A program made the translations under genes and the position numbers. A DNA stretch of 64,000 bases, taken from Euglena gracilis (taxonomy: Eukaryota > Euglenida > Euglenophyceae > Euglenales). Location: positions 37,799,123 through 37,863,122 of the forward strand of contig CP154955.1 of NCBI GenBank assembly GCA_039621445.1, read 5' to 3'. Shown here in pieces: positions 35,981 through 48,174 of this stretch. Numbering within the stretch: position 1 is the first letter of the stretch; each line of letters starts with the position of its first letter. Under the pieces are notes generated by a model. That model had not been told where the DNA came from and ran no database searches. It worked only from the letters and a program-made list of their open reading frames with translations.

Positions 35981-36137
35981 CTTCTTCTTGTACTCCAGGT
36001 TTTGCAGCTTGAGGTCCAGCACGGTGCCATGGAGCTGGCCCAGCAGGAGGGCGTCGTCGTCCCGCGCCTGCACCGTGCGCAGCGTGTCCCGGAGGGACTC
36101 CACCTCCGCCTGCAGCTGGTCCCGGAACGTCGTGACG
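35981..36137 (-). CDS. Exon: coiled coil (VTTFRDQLQAEVESLRDTLR)
   Basis: Acceptor gggaacag, donor GTCCAG, 157 nt, phase 2 to 0. The frame continues TVQARDDDALLLGQLHGTVL and DLKLQNLEYKKK. GTCCAG is a less usual donor here, but the phase fits on both sides. Confidence 0.65.
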
Positions 36138-36772
36138 CTGTTCCCGGCCCCCGGATGCGGAGAGCCACCGATCTGCAGGTATCCACAGAACAACCCGGAA
36201 CACTTGCAGATGGCACACACTTGCACCCGGGGCATTAATACCACTGAAGGGCGGGTGGTCAGTCACGGGAGGTTAGGCAACTGTTGGTTGGGCCGTGGCC
36301 GACCAACCATAACAGATCCAACGACCCAAACCCAACCATAGCCTGATCGCAATAACGTGATAAATTTATCACAATAGCGTGGTAAATTGACACACATGGG
36401 GCACCAGCTATCCCAAAGAGCAGCCCAACTAGGGCCAAAAACACATTGGGGACCCTCGCTCAGATCCCCACTCCTGCTTTGACCTCCAGTTCAGTGGCTC
36501 TTTGGGTTTGCTGAGGACTTTTTGAGGCCAATATAACGGCGTTGAGGAGGAAAGGTTCAAATGTTTGCAAGAAAACCTTGGCCCCAACCTGCCACTTGAC
36601 AAAACTGCATAAAATTTGATCATCGAAATTTTCGTTGGTTACCACCAAAGGGCTGCAGGGAAAGCGTTCAAAGGTGCCATTGCAATCGCAAAGGCAATGA
36701 AACTCTAATGGTGGGTGACCCCGCGTTGAACAGTCAGGGCGCGGAGGGGGACCCGGGGGCCGGCCGAGGCAC

Positions 36773-36826
36773 CGCTGGGTGGCCACCTCGCTGAACTGCC
36801 GGTAGCGCTCCACCTCCGCCCGGGCC
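36773..36826 (-). CDS. Exon: 54-nt helical exon ARAEVERYRQFSEVATQ
   Basis: Acceptor cgtgcctcag, donor GTGCCT, phase 2 to 2, matching both neighbours. The acceptor lies 12 bp from the 15-bp target duplication of the intronic LINE. Confidence 0.65.
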
Positions 36827-36838
36827 CTGAGGCACGGC

Positions 36839-36853
36839 ACCGGACAAGAGGCA
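36839..36853. repeat. LINE target-site duplication, left
   Basis: The 15-bp sequence is repeated at 41691-41705. It lies in the pyrimidine-rich stretch (host strand) 12 bp from the acceptor of the 36.77-36.83 kb exon. Confidence 0.85.
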
Positions 36854-36882
36854 GTCCCAATTCTGCATCGCGATCCTCCCCT

Positions 36883-37330
36883 ATGATTCTCCATGATTGT
36901 AGATCTTGGTTAGCTCTGGGGTTTCACGTGGGTTCTTCATCTTTCCTTTTGATCAATGTGCATCTTGACCCTTCTTTCAACATGAAACAAAAGGTGGAGG
37001 AAATGCATTTGATGGGTGCCTTGATTCATAAGTCCAAAGCAGGCTGTCTGGTGGCGGGTGATTTCAACATACACCGGACAGCACATTCGTTGATGGAACA
37101 CTCAACACGTGCTTTCGGTGTCCCAGGTTGAGGATACCGTATCCTATGGGGCTCCACACAAATCACACACGAGCAGGTAATCGGCTTTCCGACACAGAGA
37201 TTGATTATATATATGCGAGTGATTTTTTCCCCCTCAAGTGGCATGGCCTGATTCCGGGTCCGTCTTCCCATGATTGTGTGGTTAACGACCTCATTATACC
37301 ACATGTTTTTTCTAATTCTCCTTCCTGGAA
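36883..37330 (+). pseudogene. LINE endonuclease, C-terminal half
   Basis: Motifs: SSSFLLINVHLDPSF, GCLVAGDFNIHRTA (GDFN-H), LSDTEIDYIYAS and GPSSHDCVV (S-H pair of the EEP fold). A frameshift lies at about 37125. The N-terminal catalytic region present in the 19.1 kb copy is missing because of 5' truncation. Confidence 0.65.
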
Positions 37331-39490
37331 GAGGTATCAGTTTGCTAATGTCCCCGCTTCAAAAATTCAACAGGTGGCAATACTTTTGTCATTTTTCTGG
37401 TTTTGGTTGCGTGGTCAAGGTGCACATCCCAATTTGTGGCTCCGTGTTTACTGGTTTTTAGCTGATAGAGTTTTTGCTCCCTATGATCAACACTCCTCGG
37501 CTAAGTCTCTCATACAATTGGGGTTGGCATGTGCCGACCGCCGCTCGAGTGATCTTCTCATGCAATGGCGGAGCAAATGTGTGGAGCATCGTTTTTTGGC
37601 CGGTTTGCAACTCAGCCATGAAGTCGCTTTGCAAATCAGCCCAACCTCCTTAACAACAAAATTGATCAACACATGTTCCAAAAAGCCGGGGCCGTATCCC
37701 AAATTAGCTTCTGGCCGGGGGGAGGATGGGCAAACTGGCAAGACTTCGGAAGAGGAAATCATCAGTCAATTTAAAATGTATCATGCCAATCGGGGTTTAT
37801 CCATGAATGTGGGTCATTTGTATGCAGACCTTGATGTGGTATCAAATCTTCCACAGGATGATCCCTCTTTCTTTCATCTATTTGAGGCCCGTCGTGAAGG
37901 GTTATGGAACAATGATCTCATGAGTCGGCGCCTGCATCTCTTGGCTCGGCCAATGCGACGCTTTGATTCCATCCGAGGCATCACAGAGTCTCTGCGTTGC
38001 GGAGGTTCCAATGCCACTTCATTGGATTCGCTCCCCATGGCAGTTCTACAGCACTTTACCTTGGCAGGCATGGTGGCTTTGAGCCATTATGTGTTTCTTC
38101 TAAGGGGTCTCCCAAAGGCTCTGAGCAATGAAGTCATTCGATTGGCCATTCCCAAAGGTGGTCCACAACATTTGTTCACTTCCTATCGGCCCATCAAACT
38201 CGGATCCGCCATAAACCGTGTGGAGGCTGGGTCAGTTCATTTAGAGGCAAGTTTTCGCGCTGAAATGGATGGTTCTTTCACATCCAACCTCTACTCTTAT
38301 CGGAAGGAAGTGACTCCTTTTATGCTTGCCTTTGCATTGAGGTCCACAATTTTGCTGTGTTTGAAGGAAACATCAGAGGCCCACATTTGGGTGGTGATGA
38401 ATCGGGAGCTTTTGATACTCCTGTTCGGGAGGATTTGGCATTGTTGGATCATATGTGGAAAGGCCAATGTGCTTTTGGTAGTTGGGCTCATCGATTTTAC
38501 GCCACCCAGAGAATTCGCCTTCTAACACGTGAGGGTTTGACACAACCGATGAAGACAGGGGATGGCCTGTCACAAGGTTGCAAATTTGCCCCGACCGCTT
38601 ACAACCTAATTGGCGTTGGGAGGAACATAACCTTCATGAAATCATTTCAAAGTACGTTGTGTCACAACGGCTTACCCCTATGTGAATTTATCTATAGTGA
38701 CGATCGCCGATGGGTCAGCCCCTGTGCGAATGATTTGGCTATTGCGGCACGAGTTGCGAATGCTATCTCACAGGAAGCGTGTGCAATCAATAACTTGCAA
38801 AAATTGAAGTATGTTGCTTTGAAACGCTGTGCTGATGGTTCCATTTGTACTTTTCGAACCGAAGTTGCCATCAATGATCAGTGGGTGCAGTCTGTGTGTG
38901 AAGTTCCTTTGATGGTGGGGTTATCAATGCAACCAGGTGCTATAAATCCTTCCCTACTCCCCAGAATCAAAATTCGCTTACAAAAATTGCGGCAATTCAT
39001 AAAGAAGTTGAATCCAAATTTCCTGTTGACTTTACGTTGTACAATAGCGTATGCGATATCAATACTGGATTATTCCTCCCGGGGCTGTTTTGTTCCATCA
39101 TCAATTTTGATGAAAGTGCAACCTTTCCTCAATCAAGTAATACGTGCATGCCTTTCCTTCCCCCCAGACACCCCCATTTCACTGATGACTCTCCCCATGG
39201 CACATTTTGGTTGGGGCTTTCCAAATGTGACCCATCGAGCCCGACTCCAATTTATTTTGGGTTACTTCGAAGCAATCGATGGTAGGAACAATTTGTGTAG
39301 ATTCGTGATGCGTCAATCTGGGGATGACTCCGGTGTGCAGAGTGACTATGCTTTGATTCGTTCTTTATTTACCCAATATGATCTCTCCGAGGTTGTTCCA
39401 GCCTCATTTTTTCCCCATGCCTACCCAGCCTTTGCCTTTCACTTCAGCATGCCTCCATACTATATATCACAACGGATGCTTCGCTAGTCT
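37331..39490 (+). pseudogene. LINE reverse transcriptase
   Basis: The linker SFFWFWLRGQGAHPNLWLRV is followed by RT motifs: AIPKGGPQHLFTSYRPIKLG (fingers), GGDESGAFDTPVRED (motif A), TGDGLSQGCKFAPTAYNLIG (motif B) and CEFIYSDDRRWV (motif C, YSDD). A frameshift between 38357 and 38400 falls just before motif A. After motif C comes the thumb region to about 39480. Apart from the frameshifts the domain is well preserved, so the insertion is not very old. Confidence 0.7.
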
Positions 39491-39978
39491 CTCTGCAGGA
39501 TGGTGTGTTCGATCTTCAACGAGCGGGGTTGGGTGTTGTCATCACGGATGGCATTGTTTATCAAGAGATCTCGTGGGGGTTCTGTTCTGTGGCCGCTTGT
39601 TCCACTGATCTGGAATGGATGGGGAAGCTTTTGGCAGTTTGGCTGGTGCGCTTCTTCCGGGGCAAGATAGTACTGTTGTGTGACAACTCATCCGTACAAC
39701 TTTGCAATTTCACACAATGGGTGAAAGTCTCTCCTTGGGTGGACCGTTGGGCAAAGATGATTTTGGGTTTGCCGGTTTGGGATCATATCACGGAGGGGTG
39801 GCTTCAGGCGGAACACGATTCACTCTCTCAAGGATTGGCATGTTCGTGGCAGAAACGGGCAGATTATTTGGCTGGTTGGGGCTCAACTCATGTGGAATCG
39901 GCTGGTTTCCCTTTGGCTGATATGCTCTCTTCTCTGGCGGACCCCCCCCCTTTCCTTTATTTTGGATGGAAGGCTTGA
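39440..39978 (+). pseudogene. LINE RNase H domain
   Basis: Starts near TTDASLVSLQDG (first Asp), then LGVVITDGIVYQEISWGFCS, TDLEWMGKLLAVWLVRFFRG (E), KIVLLCDNSSVQLCN (D), and a late HVES-like segment. The Asp/Glu/Asp order fits type I RNase H. A frame change separates it from the RT. Confidence 0.6.
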
Positions 39979-40394
39979 TCGTTTCCTTGAAGAGATTTGT
40001 GACTAAGCTCTACGAACTGTGCACTTTCCGTGATTCAGTCGCTTTCGCCACCCTGAATGCTGGTGCCTTTTGTCGTCTGATTTGGAAAAGGTTGGTTTTA
40101 TCAAGTGATGTTCCATTGGTCATGCACAAAGTGGCAGCCTACCTGCGTGCTGTGCCCTTTTTGTCTCGGAGTGCTCATTTCGGTGTGGAATGTCGGTTTT
40201 GTCATGCCGAGGTCGGTTTTTTGCCCAGGCACATTGTTGGATGTGTGGGATTGTATGAAGTATTGATCAAGGCTTTCTCGGAGGTCCTGCAAACAGTATC
40301 AACAGGTTCACTGGGTTCAATACTGGAAAGGTATTGGCTTGGCTGCGGTTCTGCAATCTCAAAATCAGAGGTGGGTCATTGCACTTCTTCCTGA
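39966..40394 (+). pseudogene. LINE C-terminal CCHC segment
   Basis: MEGLIVSLKRFVTKLYELCT, then GVECRFCHAEVGFLPRHIVG C, a C-x2-C-x8-H-x4-C pattern like the C-terminal zinc knuckle of many LINE ORF2 proteins. Confidence 0.55.
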
Positions 40395-41214
40395 AGAAAA
40401 CGTCGTCCGTGTGCGTCATTTTTTTGAGCAAAAAGGTTTCCTTTTGCTGTGTGTTACATGGTCGGGCCTCATCAGTGTACCACATCGATTGAGTATGCTT
40501 TTCTCCACAAGTGTTCGTTTGGAATTGTGTGCCATAGTATTACGGACATTATCAGCTGCCCCACGAGGATTCTTCACAACATCAGATATCGACATTCCAC
40601 CGCACACCAATTTTCGGGGTTTGGTGGGTTGGTCAAGCAACGACGCACGTGGGTGCCAACCGTCTTTCCGGGTCCAACGGAGGCTCGCATGGATCTTGCA
40701 TAATTTGGAGGGTGGTCGTTTGTGTTCTTCTCGTTCCTTGTCGGTATACCTCCCCCCCCCCGATGTTTGCATCCACCTGACCTATTTGATGTAAGGGTTT
40801 TTGCTTGTGATGTTAACCATTGTTTTGTCATCTCTAACCATCCTGGGAGAGGCCCTGCATGCGTGCTGTGTGATTGCCACATAACAGCTCCCTCGTATTG
40901 GCATCTCCATCGCTCCTATTCCGAAGGTGCGCTGTACATCTCAGCAGACTTCGGCTCATCGCCCCTCTAACCTCCAACACAACGCTTCGATCAGGGTGCT
41001 CCACTTCATGTGTTCTTGTGTATGTCTGTAGCTCATGTATCCTCTCCCCCCCCTATTCATCTACCATCGCTATGTCAAGCACCAAGGGCATGCGCACTTG
41101 CTCATTAACCTCTGCCATGGTGTGCTATACACACTGCGATGTACCGTACGGCGATGTACCCTCTGCAATGCGATTTTATGGATTGCATAGTTTTGGTTGG
41201 TGCTGCCCTCTTTC

Positions 41215-41565
41215 CACCCTGGTCCGACGTGAGTGGTTGTGATGTTTGGGTTGACTCTTTTCGCTCTCGTTTGGTAGGGCTGTGTTTGTGCTCGAGTTGT
41301 TTGTGCTGCCCCCTTCCCGCTCTCGTCCGGTAGGGCTGAGCGTGTGCTGGTGTTGTTCGTGCTGCCTCCTTCCCGCTCTCGTCCGGTAGGGCTGAGCGTG
41401 TGCTTGTGTTGTTCGTGCTGCCCCCTTCCCGCTCTCGTCCGGTAGGGCTGAGCGTGTGCTGGTGTTGTTCGTGCTGCCCCCTTCCCGCTCTCGTCCGGTA
41501 GGGCTGAGCGTGTGCTTGTGTTGTTCGTGCTGCCCCCTTCCCGTTCTCGTCCGGTAGGGCTGAAT
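41215..41565 (+). repeat. Tandem 56-57-bp repeat in the LINE 3' UTR
   Basis: Roughly five copies with the core cgtccggtagggctgagcg and a variable gctggtg/gcttgtg spacer. An (ATTTT)n run follows at 41567-41600, then AATAAA. Confidence 0.85.
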
Positions 41566-41690
41566 TGTTATTTTATTTTATTTTATTTTATTTTATTTTT
41601 CATTTTCCTTCCTTCCCGCAATAAATGCTAAATAAGCCCCTTTCGCGTTGCCTGTACCCGCCCAGGCTCACCAAACCAAACCAAAAAAAA

Positions 41691-41705
41691 ACCGGACAAG
41701 AGGCA
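41691..41705. repeat. LINE target-site duplication, right
   Basis: Identical to 36839-36853, directly after the A tail. Confidence 0.85.
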
Positions 41706-42384
41706 CAGGGGAGGGCTCTTCGAGGCCCGGCGTTGGATAAATGCCTCCAAAACTCGAACGCTGGTTTCTGAGCCCATCGTGGAAGTATGGGAGCGAATTC
41801 TCGCTGCTCACTTCTGCAGTGGGGGGGTGGTGAGCAGGGTGATATAAGTACAGGTGGGGGGGGGCGAAAATTTTTGACCCCCCAAAACGACCAAAAGTGC
41901 CATTTTGGGCACTTTTTGGGCAAAAATGTGCCAAAAATGCAAAAAAAATTCGGCGCAAAGCACCGGAGGAAAAAATTGACCCTTTTGGCTTTTCGGGGGG
42001 GGTCCCGGATACCCCCCCCAGGGTCGGTCCGGACCCCCCTGGCAGTTGGGGGGGGGGTGGTCCGGCCCCCCCCCTGCGGGCCAGGAGGGGGGGGGACACC
42101 CCCCCACCTAACCATGTACGCCCTCCTTATATCAAACCCTGGTGGTGAGGTTCGATATTCGGGCGTGAAAATTCATTTTGTATTGAAATGGCATTTGCAA
42201 CACAGCTGCTCCACCTTTCTGTGCGTTCTTGTTGATGCCAAAATTATAAATAATATTTCCTGTGGCGATTTTCCAATTCCTTTTGAAATGGCAGGGTGAG
42301 AGGGGTTGGGGAGGGCGTCCCAGGGTTGTTGCTCACCTCCAAGTTCACCTGAAATTAGGAGTCACCACATGTCCCGGCACACAC

Positions 42385-42635
42385 TTGTGGAGGTCCTGCT
42401 CCAGCCCCTCCACCCTCGCCTGCAGCTGCTCCGACTCCCTCACCGGCAGCCGCCCCTCCACCTGCTGCAGCAGCGCCGCCCGCTCGTCCACCGCCCGCAG
42501 CGCCGCCCGCCGCAGGTCTGCCACCTCCGCCTGGGCCAGCGCCAGCGCGGCCTCTGTGTCCCCCAGCGCCGCCTCCGACGCCTGCAGCCGCCGCTCATAC
42601 AGCGCCGCCCGTCGCCGCGCCTCCCCGCACTCCAC
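42385..42635 (-). CDS. Exon: coiled coil (VECGEARRRAALYERRLQAS)
   Basis: Acceptor ccaccacag, donor GTGTGTGCC, 251 nt, phase 0 to 2. Clear heptads: EAALALAQAEVADLRRAALR, DERAALLQQVEGRLPVRESE, QLQARVEGLEQDLHK. The next downstream exon is 5.6 kb away. The LINE at 36854-41690 fills that intron. Confidence 0.75.
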
Positions 42636-42915
42636 CTGTGGTGGGGGGGGGGGGGGCACTGGCTCAAGGAATGGCCCGAGGGGTGGCCCCAGCCCCAGGG
42701 ACTGAGGGAATTCATTGGGGCCAGCCAGACACAGCATTCTGTTGCAGACCCTCTTGGATTGTCTCCACCCACATGAGCGTTCCTTCCTGCCTGCGCTGCG
42801 TGCCAGCTCATATACCAGTCACCCCGGAAGTTCAGTGATGTGGGAGGGGCACAAGACCCCGTCTGTCTCCTTTCCAGGCCGTACCACCAGCAAGCGTCAG
42901 AGGGCGTCGCTGCAC

Positions 42916-43029
42916 CTCCAGCTGGAGGGCACGGCCGTGAACCTCGGCCACGTCTGCCCGCGCCGGGTCTCGCTTCAGCTGCTCCACCAACTGCTCCAGC
43001 GCGACCGCCTTGGCGCGCCAGCTCTCCGC
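42916..43029 (-). CDS. Exon: coiled coil (AESWRAKAVALEQLVEQLKR)
   Basis: Acceptor cctccccag, donor GTGCAG, 38 codons, phase 0 to 0. The exon ends DVAEVHGRALQLE. The intron just upstream on this strand carries the TIR element at 43079-43461. Confidence 0.65.
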
Positions 43030-43078
43030 CTGGGGAGGGCACTGGGGGGCTGGTTCCGGTCCTCGGCGTCTTCTCCAG

Positions 43079-43461
43079 GGGTTTTCTTAAGGACCCTCCC
43101 CCCACCACCGGGGGTCCCGCGGGCCGGCTGGAAAAGAGGTCCTGGCTGGACCCCAGGCCGTGGGGGTCCGGCCAGCCGGCTAGCAGCTGGACCCGGCAGG
43201 TACCCAAAACAAGCCCAAATCCAGCTGGGTTGGCACTTTTCAGCCAAAATTTGGGGGTGAAACCCCAAAGGAACTACCCAAAGATGCGAGTTTTTGACCT
43301 TATTTCCAAAAAGTTTCGGCACTTCATGCCGAACATTTTTTCGGTCGAGCCCGGCTTCACCGAGCTGGACCCAACTTTATTGGGGGGGGGGTCCGCAACC
43401 CGATGGGGAGCTGCTGGCTGGACCCCCCCCCGTGGTAGGGTTTCTCCGGCTTAAGAAACCC
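43079..43461. mobile_element. 383-bp TIR element in a host intron
   Basis: The ends are gggttttcttaag and cttaagaaaccc, near-perfect inverted repeats. Both flanks carry ctccag (43073-43078 and 43462-43467), a candidate 6-bp target duplication. The interior has a ttcggcacttcatgccgaa hairpin and no ORF. A diverged relative lies inverted at 14.8-15.2 kb. Confidence 0.65.
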
Positions 43462-43703
43462 CTCCAGAGCAAGGTAACATAACAGAGAGGCCACGGCTTG
43501 GGGAGGGGGGGTTAACGCATCGCCTTAATGTGGTCCACCGATGGTCTGCCTGGCAGGGCGGTGGACGGTGCCTACCCTTGCACCGCTGCGCATGACGTGT
43601 GGCTAAGCACGGCCCACCCCACCCACCCCCAAGAAAACGAGGCACGTGTGCACATCGAGCGAGCAGAACACGTGCTTCCACCCTGGCCAACCCCCCGCCA
43701 CAC

Positions 43704-43919
43704 CTGCAGCACGGCCTCCTTCGCCTCCGCCTCCAGCTCCCGGCCCCGCCGCGCCGCCCGCTGCCCATCCGCCTCCCCGACCAGCAGCGCCACCTCCTGC
43801 TCCGCCAACAGCCGTGCCCGCTCCGCCAGCGCCTGCCGGCCGGCGTCCTGGCCCGTGCCCCACTCCCGCCCCGCCCGCGCCATCGCCCGCCGCGTCGTCT
43901 CCAGGTCGAACAGGAGCTG
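43704..43919 (-). CDS. Exon: coiled coil (QALAERARLLAEQEVALLVG)
   Basis: Acceptor gggcccag, donor GTGTGG, 72 codons, phase 0 to 0. It begins QLLFDLETTRRAMARAGREW and ends RRGRELEAEAKEAVLQ. Shifting the acceptor by one CAG would shorten it by one residue. Confidence 0.7.
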
Positions 43920-44109
43920 CTGGGCCCCAGGCGGAGGTGGGAGGGTTTGCGAGCGACCTCCCCCTCCCAGCAGCCGATGAGCCTGGGACGCCGGGAAGGG
44001 GGGTCAGGTGCCAGCCCGAACGTTGTTGGGAGCGAGCTCACCCAGACGTACAAAAGGAGGAGGGGCGTGGGCTCAGAACGAGCCCGTCCTTCAGCTCACG
44101 TTGAGACAC

Positions 44110-44287
44110 CCTCGTCTTGCTGCTGCCTTCCTGGTTTTGTTGAGAGGCGGAGGGCGGGGTCTCGCGTGCCAAACCCCGGCCTGCCCGCTGGGTGTCCTCC
44201 AGCAGCACGCACCGCTCGCGCAGCATCCCCTCCATCTCTGCCGCCGCCTGCTTCACGTCGCACAGCTCCCGCAGCGCACTCTTCAGC
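44110..44287 (-). CDS. Exon: coiled coil (LKSALRELCDVKQAAAEMEG)
   Basis: Acceptor ccaacag, phase 2 in. The frame continues MLRERCVLLEDTQRAGRGLA and ends in a polar stretch SASQQNQEGSSKTR before donor GTGTCT, phase 0 out. The length of 178 nt fits the phases of both neighbours. Confidence 0.65.
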
Positions 44288-44581
44288 CTGTTGGGGGGGG
44301 GGTAACCGGGTAACGCCTTGTCACACTGTGGGCTCAGTTGAGGCCAACCGGCAAGGCCAAAGCGAATCGGATCAGGGGTGCAACTGCTTTGTGTCACAGT
44401 GGGAAGGGGTTTCACTTTCCATTTTTGAGAAGTTTCAGTCCTCTCAAGCCCTAAACCCAAAACTTCATGACACCCAGAGGGGGGTAGATCCCATTTGCAT
44501 AGCTACAGCACCAGATATGGTTAAACTGGGTTCATTAACAATAATACGCGTACAAGGATGGAAAGCCCAGATGCCCCACAC

Positions 44582-44644
44582 CTGTCATCCAGCAACGTGT
44601 ATTGACGGGCCTGGGTGACCTCGTTGATCCGCAGCGTCGTCATC
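44582..44644 (-). CDS. Exon: short helical exon MTTLRINEVTQARQYTLLDD
   Basis: 63 nt between acceptor gtcttgcag and donor GTGTGG. It enters and leaves in phase 2, matching both neighbours. It is short, but the splice signals are good. Confidence 0.6.
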
Positions 44645-44839
44645 CTGCAAGACAAACGCCACGTGCTGGTTTGCATGCCACTGCGAAATTGGAACAAAAG
44701 AGCGGACACAAACATGAGCGACGAGGAAAACGACAGCAGGTAAGAAGAGAGGCTGAATGTGCTATTTCAATAGGCAGAGACTTAGATTCTCGACAGAGAA
44801 GAAAGGATGGGGACACGGCAGGAGACGTAGCAGTCACAC

Positions 44840-45231
44840 CGTCGCATGCACTCCATCACCTTCTTCTCCACCGTTCCTGGAGCCATAGCCTCCCAGCCCT
44901 CCACGAAACGCCCGTACTCCTCCACGAAGGCCTGGGCCACGCTGCAGTCGTACCGCGCCTTCTCCAGCGCCTCCGCCAACGCCCGGCGCTCCACCGCCTC
45001 CGTCTGCCTCTCGGCCGCAGCGGCCGCTGCCACCGCCTCAGCGACATCCCGCCCCTGCCGTGCCTCCGCCGCCTCCGCCACCGCGGCCGCCCGCTGGGCC
45101 TCCGCCGCCGCCGCCAGCGCCGCCTCCGCCACGTCCGCCCTCCGCCGTTCCTCCACGAGCTGGTCGGCCAGCGCCGCCACCGCCGCCCCACCCGCCCGCT
45201 CCCCCTCCAGCAGCCGCTCTGCAGCCAACGG
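44840..45231 (-). CDS. Exon: long Ala/Glu-rich coiled coil
   Basis: This is the largest coiled-coil exon, 392 nt. Acceptor ctgcag precedes PLAAERLLEGERAGGAAVAA. The centre is ALA-, EAQRA- and EAR-rich helix. It ends EEYGRFVEGWEAMAPGTVEK then KVMECMRR. Donor GTGTGA gives phase 2, matching the next exon. The codons are strongly G/C-ending. Opposite-strand Ala/Pro-rich frames are shadows. Confidence 0.7.
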
Positions 45232-45503
45232 CTGCAGGGGGGCGGAGGCGGTCGCAAACAAACCCAGACACACGTGCGCATGCCTGCACAAACTCACACT
45301 CGTTCGCACACACACACACAACAGGAAAAACACAGCACTATTGGATGGTTGGGTGCAACTTTGGTGGATTACTTGGAGGCAGATTGGGTACGTGTGCTGT
45401 GGCAAAATGGAGGCTGATGGGTCACGACCACCGGAGATATTGCATCTCTCCCCTCCTTCCCCGACAGACCGCAGCCCCAACCCATCCAGCCCATTTGCCA
45501 CAC

Positions 45504-45616
45504 CCCCTGGGCGCCCGCCAGCGGTCCCGCTCCGCCTCCAGCTGGCTCAGGCGGCCCGCCGTGTGCTCCGCCCGGGCGTCGGCTTCCGCCGTGCAGCGCC
45601 GCAGGGCGGCCAGCTC
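45504..45616 (-). CDS. Exon: coiled coil (ELAALRRCTAEADARAEHTA)
   Basis: Acceptor gtgccag precedes GAGCTGGC, as in two other exons of this gene. The frame continues GRLSQLEAERDRWRAP. The frame is also open above 45616 to the edge of the Penelope-like element at 45665, so the exon could start higher. The donor GTGTGG leaves phase 2, which does not match the phase-0 start of the next exon. There may be a missed exon, a GC donor or a homopolymer error here. Confidence 0.55.
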
Positions 45617-45664
45617 CTGGCACACGCTCTCCAGCGCCGCAGTGGTGGTTGCGTTGGCCGTCCT

Positions 45665-46841
<1,177 letters not shown>

Positions 46842-47513
46842 ATTTCCGCAGCCAATGCGGCCCGGGGAGCTTTCCCTGGGGCTCACCAAGAACTGCATGG
46901 AGAGTTTTCTCGCACTCCCATGCCTCTCCCCAAGCGCCCTCCCAATCCATCCTCCAACCCACGGCGCCGGCCAAAGTCTCGCAATGCTCGCAACGACCGT
47001 GCCCTCCCCATCGCCGAACCCTTTGACAAGCACGACCCGCGACCATCCCGCCATCGCCGCAACGAGGGGCAATGGTCGTGCCAGGAGTATACAGATTGGA
47101 TGCAGCGCACCTGGGGGCGAACCTGGCGCAATAAGACTATGCGCAAGGTGGTGGAGCTGCGCTCCTCCGACTCCGCCAACCGTTCCATCGACTGGGCCGA
47201 CATCCCCATGCTGTGGGACACTCCTGGATGGATCTACGCGCTGTTCCATTTCCCCACGGGGCGTTTGTACGTGGGGCAGACCCAACGAAAGGTCTGGAAG
47301 CGGACCAAGGAGCACTGGTGGAGCCGAGGGAGGTGCAGCGACGCCCTCCATGATGCGCTCTCCAACGACCCCAACCCATTCTCGTTCATCATGGTCCCAC
47401 TGGAGAAGCTCCCGCCACCCGACAGTTTCCCCCGGGCAGAGCGCACTGCCATCATCCGCCGGGACGCCCTGGCTCGGGAGCGCAAATGGGTCGGTCTCCT
47501 CAATACCATGTGG
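46842..47513 (+). CDS. GIY-YIG endonuclease of the Penelope-like element (interrupted)
   Basis: After a basic region (RRRPKSRNARNDRALPIAEP), the domain runs from 47224: GWIYALFHFPTGRLYVGQTQ holds the GIY and YVG strands. KVWKRTKEHW follows with the Arg and the His that often replaces a catalytic residue in this group. Then PFSFIMVPLEKLPP and ERKWVGLLNTMW. The domain would nick DNA to prime reverse transcription. Its end is split by the insertion at 47515. The missing end (PHGFN, typical of the fold) resumes at 50608. Confidence 0.7.
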
Positions 47514-47514
47514 C
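47505..47514. repeat. 10-bp target duplication, left (accatgtggc)
   Basis: Identical to 50599-50608. It duplicates part of the GIY-YIG ORF. Confidence 0.75.
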
Positions 47515-47540
47515 GGGAGGGTTACGGTAGGAGGAGGCTC

Positions 47541-48000
47541 CGTAGGAGGAGGCTCTAGAGCCTCCTCGAACAATGTACGAGGAGGCTCTAGAGCCTCCTC
47601 GAACATTGTTCGAGGAGGCTCTAGAGCCACCTCGAACGTGGTTTGAAGAGGTTCGAGGAGGCTCTAGAGCCTCCTCGAACGTGGTTCGAGGTCGGTCGAG
47701 GAGGCTCTAGAGCCTCCTCGAACGTGGTTCGAGGACGTTCAAGGAGGCTCTAGAGCCTCCTCGAACGTGGTTCGAGGACGTTCGAGGAGGCTATAGAGCC
47801 TCCTCGAATGTGGTTCGAGGACGTTCGAGGAGGCTCTAGAGCCTCCTCGAAAGTGGTTCGAGGTCGTTCGAGGAGGCTCTAGAGCCTCCTCGCACGTGGT
47901 TCGAGGACGTTCAAGGAGGCTCTAGAGCCTCCTCGAACGTGGTTCGAGTCGTTCGAGGAGGCTCTAGAGCCTCCTCCTATGTACATGCAAGGGTATCAGG
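47541..48000 (+). repeat. Palindrome array, left arm
   Basis: About ten copies of the perfect palindrome gaggaggctctagagcctcctc, spaced by cgaacgtggttcgaggacgt-like linkers. Each unit can form a hairpin. Linker orientation is opposite to that of the right arm. Confidence 0.9.
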
Positions 48001-48174
48001 AGGCTGGGAAAATTTTTTCAAACTGATCTCTCTCTCTCTCACTCTCTTCCTCTCTCTCTCCCTCTCTCCTATCAATGGCTCCCAGATAATTCCTGTCTAT
48101 GCAATAGACGGGCACCAGGTCACGGTGAGCGGTGCATAAAATCAAGGCAAAAACATATTGTCTGCTGTCATAGG

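Larger units (their letters stand above)
36854..41690 (+). mobile_element. 5'-truncated LINE (endonuclease-RT-RNase H), with target duplication
   Basis: The same 15 bases, accggacaagaggca, occur at 36839-36853 and 41691-41705. The element between them ends in a short A tail (aaccaaaaaaaa) with AATAAA at 41621. Reading plus it encodes, with frame breaks, the back half of an APE-type endonuclease, an RT with YSDD, an RNase H and a CCHC zinc motif. The endonuclease starts mid-domain, as expected for 5' truncation. It is inserted antisense in the host intron between the 42.4 and 36.8 kb exons. Confidence 0.85.

Noticed and set aside
45060-45664. Plus-strand start of the 832-residue ORF
   Set aside because: It is the complement of host coiled-coil exons (Pro/Ala-rich shadow). 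The element ORF can only begin after 45665.
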